A DNA stretch of 64,000 bases from G963663365 sp963663365. Lineage in GTDB: Bacteria; Hinthialibacterota; Hinthialibacteria; Hinthialibacterales; G963663365. The stretch is taken from positions 744,001-808,000 of the forward strand of contig CAXXIH010000001.1 of assembly GCA_963663365.2 (NCBI GenBank), in the 5' to 3' direction. A program made the position numbers and the translations under genes. Under the pieces are notes generated by a model. That model saw only the letters and a list, made by a program, of their open reading frames with translations. It searched no databases and had not been told where the DNA came from. Shown here in pieces: positions 48,622 to 57,989 of this stretch. Position 1 is the stretch's first letter. Every line of letters begins with the position of its first letter.

Positions 48622-49193
48622 TTCGGTTGGGGGAGCCCCGTGGCAATGCGCCTACCGGCGCCTGTGACCAGGCAGTATCCCGCCGAGGCGGGGCTAACGC
48701 CTCACGATTTCGGGGTGTATGCGGAGGATATAGATGGTCGGCACCGTGCGGGGCCGATGGAAAGATATTTTTCTGGCGCGCTTACAGCGCTTAAGATTTT
48801 TGGGGACGGTGACCCCGGGCGGCGTTTGTCCGCCTTCGGCGTCCAAACTCTGCCCGGGGCTATTCGCTTTCGCGCCTCCGGCGTTTGGTTTTTGCATTTG
48901 AAGAGTTGTAAAGATAGCGGGAAAGTTTTTTCCGATTAGCAAACTTTGATGCATCCTCTTGTGCTGGCGCACCCAGACGCGCTGTCGCGTGTCTGGGCCA
49001 CCCGGTGGAGGTGGTTGTGTAGAAGGAGAGATACATGTGTGACTTGTAGGGTGCGTGCGAACACCCACCGATCTATATAAACAAGGATTTCTACAGAGAA
49101 CCATTTGCATTTACAATAAGCCGCTGCTTCAGCACCTTCCGTATAAGTTGGGCAAAATCTTAATTGCCTGGAAAGGGGTATTGAAACCACTTC
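48622..49193. repeat. Intergenic mosaic repeat array with an inverted MITE end
   Basis: Core copy about 48690-48755, the GCTTACAGCGCTTAAG module, a hairpin D variant (CCCAGAC 48972-48978, GTCTGGG 48991-48997), a GGGTGCG...CACCCACC module near 49045, and at the right edge the left end of a MITE in reverse orientation (TTGAAACCACTTC, 49181-49193). The flank there is TG rather than TA. The array lies between two convergent genes. Confidence 0.75.
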
Positions 49194-49202
49194 TGGCTTC
49201 GG

Positions 49203-51395
49203 TTACTTCTCAACCTCGAACTCTTTCCATACCACCGTGGTCCTTCCGGCCAGGTCGCATGCCGCCGCGCGCAGACGGTACCGGCCCGGCTCGGTAATTT
49301 CAAAATCGGCTTCCACAATAGATTTATCGCCGTTGATTTGGACCTTGGGATGATAAAAGCCATCAAGCAAAAAACGATAATCCTCTTCCTCTGGACCATA
49401 GAGTTCCCACAGGATTTTCACGTCCCGGTAGATACCATCTTCATCGGTGGCCACCGTGTAGAAGGTCGGTGCGGTTGTGTCAGTCAGTTCGGCGCGTGCC
49501 ACAACAGTCGCGCCAGCCTTTATTTTCGCGGGTGTGATTTCGACGGCCAACTCCGGTGGTTCGCCACCCGGACGTTGCGGAATACGCGCCCCATCGAGCA
49601 CAGTCACTTTGCCGTCCTCTGATTTGATTTCGACTTTTCCATTTTCAAGAACACGGATGACTTCACGATACCCCTGAAGGTCCATGTCTTTCAAATCCCA
49701 AAGCAAATCGAACGAAATCCCCAAACGAAGTGCGCGTTCGATCTCGGTAAAGAAATTGCCCATGACCTCACGATAAGTGCGGCCTTCCGCATTCTTACGT
49801 TCTAGATTCAGTTCTCCGAGGCCCCACAGGTTGCCCCGGCCCATATGGACATGTCCCAAGGTGTAGCCGGGGGGAAGCAAAATAGCGATTTCGGCGCTTT
49901 TCTTGAGTTGTTCCAGGTCACGGATTGGACAATTCTCGATATGTTGACGCAGGTTTGTGGTCAGTTTCAGGCACTCATTAAATGGCACACAGGCTAATTT
50001 GTATGAATCCCAAAAGAAGAAATACTGACCGCCAACATCGTAGGCATGAGTCATAAACCAAGGGGCGTCGGCTCGGTCAACAGAACCATAAACGCTCATT
50101 CCCCATTTTTTCCCTGTCAGACGCGCGGCTCCGCGAAGAAATCCGTAAATAATATCGATAAAGTTTGTCGGTTCGTCGATCGCGATCTGGCAGCCGTAGG
50201 CCATATTCATTTCCGGAAGTGTCCGGCGCGTACCGATTCTTCCCGGTGGTTCGAAGACGATAGCCGCCGGGGGACCATCTACCTGTTCTGAAAGCTGATG
50301 CGCGGCCGTGGCCACCATGGTTTCCCATGAATAAAGATTCTGTTGGCGAATTTGCATTGTGCCGGGATTCACATCCGGACGTGCGTCAAGACCTTTTTGC
50401 AATGCGACGGGCGCCTTTTCAGCGTTGACGTGGTGGTAATATTCCTGGAAATCTTTCAAAACACTTTGCGGAGTGACACTTTTGCGAGTATCCGGCTTTT
50501 CTTTGAAACGTGGCCTCACAACATGATCTCTTGTGCAGACCGCCGGTTCGTCGTGAAACAGCGCCGGGCCGATATAGTTGCTGCGGTAGAGCCATTCCGG
50601 ATACAGAATATCGGCGCCGCCGATACCCCAGAAATAGACATTCCGGTTCATGAGCCGTTTCGTATCTTCTTGATTGAGCCGCAGGCAATTCATACCCGCG
50701 GTAATCATCGCTTCATAGTCATCTTTGGTCAGGGGGATGAGTTCATAATCGGACTCGTCATAACGCCGTGTCTGGTCGAGTTGTTTTGTATTATGAGGCA
50801 CCCCGATGAGCGCGTCGGCCCGCAGTTCGATTTGAAGCGGATCGGATGGTAGTGCTGCGGGCTTGCCTTCTTGAATCTGCTTTAATGAATAGGTGAATCC
50901 TAAATACTCTACGCTTTTAGGGAAAATACCGGAATCGGTTTGGCTGATGGCGTGGGGAAATAGATATTCCCATGCCCCGCTAAAAGGCAAAACCGCTTCG
51001 CCGGTTGCCGAATGGCGAAATTCAATCGGACGCTCTGTGCCTTCCTGCAAGATATATCGCGCCGTTGCGCTTTGGGCCTCGGCGATATCTTTGGATGGAT
51101 AGGAGCTGGTTAGTATCCATACTTGAAAGGTCCCGCCACTCGCTTTCTTGCCTTTTAGACTCAGCCATTGACAGCTCTTCCCGTCGTTTTCTACCGTTAC
51201 GCCGAGTTGAAGCGTAACCGATTCAATATTCGAGTCCGGCAATTGATCTCGCGATTGAACCTCATAGGAGGCTTCCAATCCGGGTTTGCCGAGAACCAGT
51301 TGATTTTTGCTTTGATTATTCGTTTCAGCCGCATCGATGTTTGAAATCAGAAAGCCCGCTGAAATCGCAATTGACCATAGTAAGGACCGTCTCAT
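49203..51395 (-). CDS. Large secreted protein, glycosidase-like, family not recognised
   Basis: 730 residues from the ATG at 51395 with GGGAG about 8 bases upstream (an in-frame TTG at 51410 is less likely). Signal peptide about 1-22. I recognise no family. The N-terminal 200 residues are beta-rich. The centre has TIM-barrel features: TAGMNCLRLNQEDTKRLM, YFWGIGGADILYPEWLYRSNYIGPALFHDEPAV, KKWGMSVYGSVDRADAPWF, YFFFWDSYKLACVP, GISFDLLWDLKDM. A C-terminal Ig-like domain follows (LAVEITPAKIKAGATVVARAEL, GRYRLRAAACDLAGRTTV). The Glu of HDEP is a candidate catalytic residue. Context suggests a glycan-active enzyme. Confidence 0.7.
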   Translation of the reverse strand: MRRSLLWSIAISAGFLISNIDAAETNNQSKNQLVLGKPGLEASYEVQSRDQLPDSNIESVTLQLGVTVENDGKSCQWLSLKGKKASGGTFQVWILTSSYPSKDIAEAQSATARYILQEGTERPIEFRHSATGEAVLPFSGAWEYLFPHAISQTDSGIFPKSVEYLGFTYSLKQIQEGKPAALPSDPLQIELRADALIGVPHNTKQLDQTRRYDESDYELIPLTKDDYEAMITAGMNCLRLNQEDTKRLMNRNVYFWGIGGADILYPEWLYRSNYIGPALFHDEPAVCTRDHVVRPRFKEKPDTRKSVTPQSVLKDFQEYYHHVNAEKAPVALQKGLDARPDVNPGTMQIRQQNLYSWETMVATAAHQLSEQVDGPPAAIVFEPPGRIGTRRTLPEMNMAYGCQIAIDEPTNFIDIIYGFLRGAARLTGKKWGMSVYGSVDRADAPWFMTHAYDVGGQYFFFWDSYKLACVPFNECLKLTTNLRQHIENCPIRDLEQLKKSAEIAILLPPGYTLGHVHMGRGNLWGLGELNLERKNAEGRTYREVMGNFFTEIERALRLGISFDLLWDLKDMDLQGYREVIRVLENGKVEIKSEDGKVTVLDGARIPQRPGGEPPELAVEITPAKIKAGATVVARAELTDTTAPTFYTVATDEDGIYRDVKILWELYGPEEEDYRFLLDGFYHPKVQINGDKSIVEADFEITEPGRYRLRAAACDLAGRTTVVWKEFEVEK

Positions 51396-51673
51396 TGAAC
51401 CAACTCCCAAATGGATATGTGTTTGAAAAATTATCGGAATGATTCCTCGATCTCGAATGACAAAATACCATAACCCTACTCCCGCGTTTAGTGCACAAAA
51501 TTAAATTGAAATTATCAATTCGCCCTGCCGCTCTGGCCCATATCCACTGGCCGCCCGTTGTTTGGGATTTGTCAATCTTCTTATAGACGAATGAAGGGGG
51601 AACCGGGTATGATAGGGTTCACTGAATTAGCATGTTTTCTCCACATTCTTAGGAAAGCAGGGGATTCATAACC

Positions 51674-53326
51674 ATGAAACCAAAGAGCCCGGATACTTAT
51701 ATTCTGAAGTCCCATCATGCCGCCGCAATACTGATTGCATTTTTGACTCTCCCGGTCATGTTGGCCTCCGCCATAGAGGGTGTGGATTTTTCAGTCCGTG
51801 ATTTTGGCGCGGTTGGCAATGGTACAACCCTCGAAACCGAAGCGATACAAAAAACCGTCGATGCGGCCGCCAAGGCTGGTGGTGGAACCGTCGTTTTCCC
51901 ATCCGGAACGTATTTATCCGGAACGATCTATCTTCGTGACCATGTTACGCTCGAACTTCAGGCCGGGGCTGTGCTTTTGGGCAGCACACGGCTTGTTGAC
52001 TACCCCGTCAACTACTGTAGTTATCCTTCTTATACAGACAACTATTGTGTGCGCGCGCTGATTTGGGCAGATAGCGTAAAAAACATTGCGATTATTGGAC
52101 GCGGCACAATTGATGGCCAGGGCGCGGCGTTCCTTGGCCATGAAGCATCTGAAGAAGAACTCGCGGCATTGGCCAAAGGCAGGACCGATCCTAACCGCTA
52201 TGCCCCAAATGATATCTATGCCAACCGTCCGTATATTATCCGCGTGATCAGCTGCGAAGATGTTCTGGTTGAAGGTATCACATTACGCAATTCACCCATG
52301 TGGATGCAGCATTATTTGCACTGCAACCACCTTACGCTTCGAGGCGTGCGCGTAATCAACCATGGCAACCGTAACAATGACATGGTCGATATCGATTGTT
52401 GCCGTAATGTTGTTGTTACCGGCTGCTATGGTGACTCCGATGACGACGCCCTGACACTTAAGAGCAATGGTCCCGATCCTACTGAAAATGTCACCATAAC
52501 CGGCTGTATTCTACGCTCGCATTGCAATGCGCTGAAAATGGGCACCGAATCCACCGGCGGCTTCAGGAATATCTCTATTTCCAATTGCACCATTCTGCGT
52601 TCCGAAATTGAAAAGAACATTCACGGCCTTCCTGAAGGCCTTGCGGGTATCGCGCTTGAGGCTGTGGATGGCGGCATGATGGAACGCGTTACAATTTCCA
52701 ATATCAACATGAACGGCATTGCCACGCCGATCTTTATGCGCCTGGGAAACCGCGCCCGGCCCCATCGGCTTGATGCTCCCACGCCGGATGTTGGTGTGTT
52801 CCGGGATGTCAATGTCGATAATATTGTCGCCACCGGTGTAGAAAACATCAGTTGTTCGATTACCGGTATTCCCGGCCATCCGATTGAAGGTGTGAGTCTT
52901 TCCAATATCGTCATTCGTTGCCGGGGCGGTATCGATGAAGATCGCACCGATCTTGAGGTTCCCGAAGTCGAGCAAAAGTATCCCGAATCGCGTATGTTCG
53001 GCGACCTCCCCAGTTATGGATTCTATTGCCGTCACGTCAACGGACTTACATTCCGCAATGTGCGCCTTGGCTTCGATACGCCTGATACGCGTTATGCACT
53101 GGTTTGTGATGATGTGGAGAACCTGACATTAGAAGCGTTCCAGCCTATGGCTTCCAAGAGTGCTCCGGCCGCTGTGCTTTTTAAGAATGTACGCAATGCC
53201 TTTATTCGGGGCTGCAATCCGCCCTCCATGGATACGTTCATTCGATTGATGGATGACTGCCAATCGATTGTGGAAACCGCTAATAATTTCGCCAGTGTCC
53301 GGGTTCCCATTGCGAGTCTAAAATAA
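51674..53326 (+). CDS. Secreted GH28 polygalacturonase-like enzyme
   Basis: 550 residues with a signal peptide (about 1-34). Right-handed parallel beta-helix opening VRDFGAVGNGTTLETEAIQKTVD and GGGTVVFPSGTYLSGTI. GH28 catalytic blocks: NNDMVDID (the NTD-like segment), DSDDDALTLKS (the paired Asp residues), RSHCNALKMGTES (the SHG-like His segment). HNC- and pectin-type specificity cannot be decided. Probably hydrolyses galacturonan or a related uronic-acid-rich chain. Upstream GGGGA serves as ribosome-binding site; the EamA exporter gene follows 49 bases downstream. Confidence 0.9.
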   Translation: MKPKSPDTYILKSHHAAAILIAFLTLPVMLASAIEGVDFSVRDFGAVGNGTTLETEAIQKTVDAAAKAGGGTVVFPSGTYLSGTIYLRDHVTLELQAGAVLLGSTRLVDYPVNYCSYPSYTDNYCVRALIWADSVKNIAIIGRGTIDGQGAAFLGHEASEEELAALAKGRTDPNRYAPNDIYANRPYIIRVISCEDVLVEGITLRNSPMWMQHYLHCNHLTLRGVRVINHGNRNNDMVDIDCCRNVVVTGCYGDSDDDALTLKSNGPDPTENVTITGCILRSHCNALKMGTESTGGFRNISISNCTILRSEIEKNIHGLPEGLAGIALEAVDGGMMERVTISNINMNGIATPIFMRLGNRARPHRLDAPTPDVGVFRDVNVDNIVATGVENISCSITGIPGHPIEGVSLSNIVIRCRGGIDEDRTDLEVPEVEQKYPESRMFGDLPSYGFYCRHVNGLTFRNVRLGFDTPDTRYALVCDDVENLTLEAFQPMASKSAPAAVLFKNVRNAFIRGCNPPSMDTFIRLMDDCQSIVETANNFASVRVPIASLK

Positions 53327-53375
53327 AGCGGCATTGTCCGGGGTCTTGCGTGTTTGTTTTGAGATTTTTTGACGT

Positions 53376-54248
53376 ATGGCTGCTACATCAATTGTTCTTG
53401 CCGTGGCCACAATTCTTCTATGGAGTTTTTTGGCCTGTATCGGTTCTTTATTAACACATGTTCCGCCGTTTTTATTGGTTGGTGTGGCGCTTACTGTTGC
53501 AGGGCTGGTGAGTTCGGTTACGTTTCGAACTTGGTTTGTACCCTGGAAAACCTTTGCCGTCGGTGTCTCCGGAATTTTCGGCTACCACTTTCTGGTTTTT
53601 ACGGCGCTTCAGTTGGCCCCGCCTGTCGAAGCGAATTTAATCAATTATCTCTGGCCTCTGTTGATTGTTCTGTTATCACCACTTTTTTTGACTGGCTACA
53701 ACTTACGATTGCATCATTGGGCCGGAAGTATGCTCGGATTACTTGGGGCCGGTTTGATTGTCACCGGCGGAAAACTGAACTTCGATCTATCTTCTTGGCC
53801 GGGTTATCTCTGTGCGGCTGGGGCTGCGTTGATTTGGTCTTGCTACTCATTGATGACCAAACGGCTTCCGGCTTTCCCCACAACATCCATCGGCGGCTTC
53901 TGTCTTGTCTCCGGATTGTTGGCGCTTGGAATTCATTTTCTGTATGCAGGGTCCATGGAGGCATGTTTATCTCTCACTGTGCGTGATTGGCTGCTTCTGT
54001 TTGCATTAGGAATCGGACCGATGGGCGCGGCTTTTTTTACATGGGATGCCGCATTAAAGCGTGGTGATCCCCGTATCATCGGCGCGCTTACCTATATCAC
54101 CCCGCTGCTATCTACTTTGAACCTGGTTTTATTTGGGAACGGACGGCTTACATGGGTATCCGGCCTGGCGATGGTCGTAATTATCTCCGGCGCATGTATC
54201 GGTTCGCTGGATATCTTTTTGAAAAGGGGCGGCAAAACAGCTGCATAG
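53376..54248 (+). CDS. EamA/DMT-family transporter, YddG-like
   Basis: 290 residues with ten predicted membrane helices in two EamA repeats. LWSFLACIGSLL, GYHFLVFTALQLAPPVEANLI and NYLWPLLIVLLSPLF match the first repeat; PGYLCAAGAALIWSCYSLMTKRL and GPMGAAFFTWDAALKRGDPRIIGALTYITPLLSTL the second. The latter phrase is typical of YddG-like aromatic amino acid exporters. Drug/metabolite efflux at the inner membrane is the safe call. Confidence 0.88.
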   Translation: MAATSIVLAVATILLWSFLACIGSLLTHVPPFLLVGVALTVAGLVSSVTFRTWFVPWKTFAVGVSGIFGYHFLVFTALQLAPPVEANLINYLWPLLIVLLSPLFLTGYNLRLHHWAGSMLGLLGAGLIVTGGKLNFDLSSWPGYLCAAGAALIWSCYSLMTKRLPAFPTTSIGGFCLVSGLLALGIHFLYAGSMEACLSLTVRDWLLLFALGIGPMGAAFFTWDAALKRGDPRIIGALTYITPLLSTLNLVLFGNGRLTWVSGLAMVVIISGACIGSLDIFLKRGGKTAA

Positions 54249-54249
54249 C

Positions 54250-54930
54250 GACAAATAGCGCAGACGACTCACTGGTTCGTAATTTTGGGGTGTGTATGTG
54301 AGATTTAGTTGGGAGGCACCCTGTGGAGAGATACAGAGTTATTTTTTCTTGCGCGCTTACAGCGCTTAGGATTATGGGGGACATTTACCCAGGCCGCCGT
54401 TTGTCCGTCTTCGACTCCCAAACGTTGTCCTGGGCCAAGGCATGCCGCGCACCTACGGTGCTTTGGTGTGTTCCATAAAGAGGAATCGTGGATAGCGGGG
54501 GAGTTTTTGGGGCAGGCGATAATATTGAGCGCCTCTTGTGCTAACGCACCCAGACAAGCGAGTTGTCTGGGCCACCCACAGAGATACATGTATAGCTTAT
54601 AATAAGAAGCGGCTCAGCAGGAGCTTCGCCCTCCCGGGCCTGAGTACCCCGGTAGGCAAGAAGGCTAACGGCCCACGATTTCGGAGTGTGTGGGAAGGAT
54701 GTAGTTGGGAGGCACCCTGCGGGGCCGCCGCCATTAGGCGGCGAGAGTGTAGAGAGTTGAGAGGAGAAAGTGGAATCACGAAGACACGAAAAGTACGAAA
54801 CGTTTGCAGAGTTGGTGGATAGCGGGAAGGTATTCGCAGCAAAGGTCGTGTGTCATTGCCTCTTGCGCTGACGCGGAGATAAACGTTCAGCTTAGAACAT
54901 ACAGTTGCTCATCAGGAGATTTGTCCTCCC
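54250..54930. repeat. Intergenic mosaic repeat array
   Basis: Core copies near 54270-54325 and 54665-54725, GCGCGCTTACAGCGCTTAGG module, hairpin D variant (CCCAGACAA 54549-54557, TTGTCTGGG 54563-54571), GCGGCTCAGCAGGAG module, and a GCCGCCATTAGGCGGC hairpin followed by purine-rich and AATCACGAAGACACG segments. A second D module near 54865 has lost its hairpin. No gene is visible. Confidence 0.8.
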
Positions 54931-54966
54931 TCGACCATTCATAGTCTGGGGTTTTGAAACCAGTTC
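54931..54966 (+). mobile_element. Right end of a MITE abutting a stop codon
   Basis: TCGACCATTCATAGTCTGG followed by GGTTTTGAAACCAGTTC is the right terminus of the MITE family, then TA at 54967-54968. The minus-strand gene here ends with TAG made of that TA plus the element's last base. No left end was identified; the element seems fused to the repeat array. Confidence 0.7.
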
Positions 54967-55445
54967 TACCCTATTTGTGCAAGCAATACGGTGTAGTTCT
55001 TTCCGTAGGCCTCGGCGCACTTGGGACATGTCGTGAAATAGAAATAAAGTTTCTCGAGCGTTTTGCCCTTTGAGGTCACATACTCTTTCATCTGCTTGGC
55101 CCAATTCCCGCATTCCTTATAAGGGCCCTCAAATACTTTGGTCATGAAATCGCCGGTTATACGGTGCATCTTTGAATTCGGGATGTCTTTTGCAACTGAG
55201 ATATAAACATTCGCGCTCCACATTGATCGGCATTCGTACAAAACGACCGTTTCGCTGTCGGCCGCATCCGCTTGCATCACTTTCTCCATATTCCGCTTCA
55301 TGAGCGGGGTCATATTTAAGGGTATTCTAAATAGACAAAATACACGGTCCTGCAAAAACAGCTTATCGGTCCAAGACACCGTGTTTTCATCCCATGGTTC
55401 CGGATTAAATCTGGGGCAACAGCCTGTTTCGAATTGTTCGTCCAT
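54966..55445 (-). CDS. Conserved hypothetical protein with CCPRF and CPKC motifs
   Basis: 159 residues from the ATG at 55445, chosen because GAGGAGG lies about 10 bases upstream; an ATG at 55469 is in frame. N-terminal FETGCCPRFNPEPWDE and C-terminal FTTCPKCAEAYGKNYTVLLAQ give two cysteine pairs that could bind metal. LYECRSMWSANVYISVAKDIPNS lies between. I recall similar proteins, loosely labelled hydrolase, in bacteria and archaea, but know no demonstrated function. Soluble, probably cytoplasmic. Its stop codon is part of a MITE boundary. Confidence 0.75.
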   Translation of the reverse strand: MDEQFETGCCPRFNPEPWDENTVSWTDKLFLQDRVFCLFRIPLNMTPLMKRNMEKVMQADAADSETVVLYECRSMWSANVYISVAKDIPNSKMHRITGDFMTKVFEGPYKECGNWAKQMKEYVTSKGKTLEKLYFYFTTCPKCAEAYGKNYTVLLAQIG

Positions 55446-55703
55446 TGTTCTAAGTCCTCCTCTCACCATTAGGACTTGGTTTGGAAACTGAAGTACACAG
55501 CCCGGTTGCCGTTAGTCTAAATCCGATGCTTGGCCCGATAAAGCGTTTTTTTACAATTGAATCGATTTAGACCATTTCTGCCCACACTCATCAATGGCAT
55601 TTAACCTATTGAAATTATAAAGATTACGTAGATTTCAGAACACGATTGGCTTATCCCGGCATGCCGATATCTGTGAATTTTCTCTTCATTCGCTCAGAAA
55701 TGC

Positions 55704-55747
55704 TTGACGGAATAATTGTACTAGTATACTATAACAATAGTGTACTA
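55704..55747 (+). promoter_or_regulatory. Promoter and twin TAGTRTACTA operators of the GntR-slipin operon
   Basis: A -35-like TTGACG (55704-55709) is followed by a -10 candidate, TACTAT (55727-55732, 17-base spacing) or TATACT (55725-55730). Two palindromic boxes overlap or follow it: TAGTATACTA (55722-55731) and TAGTGTACTA (55738-55747), 16 bases apart. This is the arrangement expected for autorepression by a YtrA-type GntR regulator. Confidence 0.6.
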
Positions 55748-55765
55748 AATCATTTGGTGAGCAAA

Positions 55766-56143
55766 GTGCAATTTCTAATCGATCCAAAGAGTGGCGTGCC
55801 CTTTTACCGGCAGATTATCGAACAGGTGAAGTTTGCTGTGGCCCGGGGCGAAATTGGTCCCGGCGACCGTCTGCCGACCGTACGTCAACTAGCCGTCGAT
55901 TTATCGATCAATCCCAACACTGTAATTCGCGCATACCGGGAACTGGAGATCGAAGGAATGCTCGATACCCAACAGGGATCGGGAACCTTCGTCAGCAATC
56001 AACAGCCCGATATCGATAATGTCGAACGGCAACGAATGCTCGACCAGATTCTGACCGACATGCTCGCGCGTGCCGCCGCCTATGGATTCACCATAGATGA
56101 AGTCCTCAACGGATTGCGGCAACGCAAGGAGGAAATAAAATGA
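55766..56143 (+). CDS. GntR/YtrA-type transcriptional regulator
   Basis: 125 residues from the GTG at 55766, with GGTGAG just upstream; the frame is open to 55646 but that part overlaps the promoter and operators. Winged helix: GVPFYRQIIEQVKFAVARG, GDRLPTVRQLAVDLSINPNTVIRAYRELEIEG and QQGSGTFVS are the GntR DNA-binding signature. Only about 45 residues follow, as in the short YtrA subfamily, which typically controls neighbouring membrane-protein genes. Its stop overlaps the next start (ATGA). Confidence 0.9.
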   Translation: MQFLIDPKSGVPFYRQIIEQVKFAVARGEIGPGDRLPTVRQLAVDLSINPNTVIRAYRELEIEGMLDTQQGSGTFVSNQQPDIDNVERQRMLDQILTDMLARAAAYGFTIDEVLNGLRQRKEEIK

Positions 56144-57273
56144 GCAGGGATTCCATCGCTTCAAATAAAGCCAAGGCTGCGTCTTTTTGTTTAGAGAAGT
56201 TTGCCACAACACTACGCGCTGATTTCCGCTTTGCTCCGCTGAATGCCCTTTTGTTGGTGGCCGTGTTTGTGATCGGCCTGGTGATTCATTTGGCGGTCTA
56301 TTCTTTTAGCGTAAAGGCCGTCTGCTTGTGTTTGGGATCGGCTTTGTTCTTGGCCGTAATTTTAAAACTAACGCAGGTTTGGGGATCGGTTGTTGTCTTC
56401 GGGACAGCGGATTGTTTCCTGGTTTATCTATTGATGCGTCCCGAAAGCGGCGTATTGCTGACCGCCATTGTTATTGCGCTATTGCTCGCAACGGCCGTGC
56501 AGATCGCCTATCAGTGGGAGCGTTCGGTTGTTTTACGTTTTGGAAAATTCAAAGCCTTACGCAAGCCGGGCGTCTTTATGATTTTCCCCGTCATCGACAA
56601 AGTCGCTCAATTTGTCGATCAACGTATCCGGGTGACCGATTTTAGCGCGGAGACCACACTAACTTCTGATACTGTCCCTGTGAATGTCGATGCCATTGCA
56701 TTTTGGATGGTCTGGGATGCTCAGAAATCCGTTCTCGAAGTCGCGGAATTTGAACAAGCCGTTGTGCTCTCCGCCCAAACCGCTCTACGTAATGCCATCG
56801 GGCGCAACGATCTGGCTGTGCTGCTTTCCGAACGAGACCGCTTAGGGCAGGAAATCCAGAAGACGCTCGATGAACGTACCAATGCCTGGGGCATTACCAC
56901 ACAGGCCGTGGAAATCCGTGACATTATAATTCCTGAAGGATTGGAGGATGCTATGTCACGTCAAGCTCAGGCCGAACGCGAGCGTCAGAGCCGGATCATT
57001 TTGGGAACCGCCGAAACTGAAATCGCCGAAAAGTTTGCCCGTGCTTCCGAACATTATCGCGACAATCCCGTCGCTTTGCACTTGCGGGCAATGAATATGG
57101 TTTATGAAGGCCTGCGGCAAAAAGGCTCGATGATTATCGTTCCCTCAACCGCGGTTGAAACCATGGGTTTGGGTGCACTTGGCGGACTGACCGCTTTCGG
57201 TAAAGACACCATGGCCGCCAAAGGCGCGAATCCTGAATCCGGTCCACCTTCACCGGAGCCCATTAAGGAATAG
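56140..57273 (+). CDS. Slipin-type SPFH/Band 7 membrane protein
   Basis: 377 residues. Three or four membrane helices lie in the first 125 residues (about 36-58, 60-78, 80-98, 104-123), more than the single one usual in slipins. An SPFH domain follows: WERSVVLRFGKFKALRKPG, DQRIRVTDFSAETTLTSD, VPVNVDAIAFWMVWDAQ, LRNAIGRNDLAVLLSERDRLG, AWGITTQAVEIRDIIIPEGLEDAMSRQAQAERERQ. GGAGG lies inside the end of the regulator gene, and the two genes overlap by 4 bases, so they are coupled. Likely a membrane microdomain scaffold under GntR control. Confidence 0.9.
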   Translation: MSRDSIASNKAKAASFCLEKFATTLRADFRFAPLNALLLVAVFVIGLVIHLAVYSFSVKAVCLCLGSALFLAVILKLTQVWGSVVVFGTADCFLVYLLMRPESGVLLTAIVIALLLATAVQIAYQWERSVVLRFGKFKALRKPGVFMIFPVIDKVAQFVDQRIRVTDFSAETTLTSDTVPVNVDAIAFWMVWDAQKSVLEVAEFEQAVVLSAQTALRNAIGRNDLAVLLSERDRLGQEIQKTLDERTNAWGITTQAVEIRDIIIPEGLEDAMSRQAQAERERQSRIILGTAETEIAEKFARASEHYRDNPVALHLRAMNMVYEGLRQKGSMIIVPSTAVETMGLGALGGLTAFGKDTMAAKGANPESGPPSPEPIKE

Positions 57274-57346
57274 CACTTGAGGCATGCTAACTCGAAGATC
57301 GTTACTTCTATCAAATCGAATTGGTTATAGGCACAATGAGTTTCTA

Positions 57347-57636
57347 GAATGGTTTCAAAACTCCTTCAGGATTACCAAGGCTCTGGCAACCCAATTCGAA
57401 AGGTATTGAAACGGCGGCTCATCAGGAGATTCGCCCTCCCGCCCGTGGCCGGGCAGGATCTCGCCATGGCGGGACCTAACGGCCCACGATTTCGGGGTGT
57501 ATTTATTAGATTTTCCTGATCAGCACCCTGCGAAGCAGAGTGTCGATAGTCGATTCAGCTCGTGGTGACTTTGCCCTTGATTTTTAAGACAGTCGCTCCC
57601 TCGACCATTCATAGTCTGGGGTTTTGAAACCACTTT
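57347..57636 (+). mobile_element. MITE, full-length form, 290 bp
   Basis: Left GAATGGTTTCAAAAC and right GTTTTGAAACCACTT termini, with TA on the left; the right flank has decayed. Internal order: left-end segment, GCGGCTCATCAGGAGATTCG, CCCGTGGCCGGGC hairpin, core (about 57476-57535), and CAGAGTGTCGATAGTCGATTC through TAAGACAGTCGCTCCC, which is shared with the copy at 61971. The element ends 16 bases before the start of the next gene. Confidence 0.8.
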
Positions 57637-57652
57637 GAGAATGGAGAAAACC

Positions 57653-57934
57653 ATGAACGATAATCAAAACAACACCGAATTCTGGGATGTGCTGGCAGGC
57701 GTCTTGATCCGTTCATTTTGGATCGGCGCGATCTTTTTAGCGCTTTGGTTTGTCTTTATCGCCACCGGCTCGGAATGGATCTATAATTTCCATTCCAGGA
57801 TATTTCCAATCAATTCAGAGATGTTTTATACCCTCCATTATGCGGGCATGATGATCTTAAAAAGTGCCGTCTGTGTCTTCTTTTTGATCCCGTACATCGC
57901 CATCAAATGGACTCTGGCAGGCCGGAATTCTTAG
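57653..57934 (+). CDS. Small membrane protein, DUF6868-like
   Basis: 93 residues from the ATG at 57653 (GGAG about 6 bases upstream; ATG 57641 and TTG 57635 are in frame). Two membrane helices (about 14-38 and 64-84) flank a loop containing FHSRIFPINSEMFYTLHYAGMMILK. The F-R-F/I-S/N-E-F--HYAG pattern resembles DUF6868, a family of unknown function. Transcription may be affected by the MITE directly upstream. Confidence 0.7.
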   Translation: MNDNQNNTEFWDVLAGVLIRSFWIGAIFLALWFVFIATGSEWIYNFHSRIFPINSEMFYTLHYAGMMILKSAVCVFFLIPYIAIKWTLAGRNS

Positions 57935-57989
57935 GAATCGATTTATACATCCGTCCCTTTGAATTACCGGTGATGGCTCATCTCGCCAG

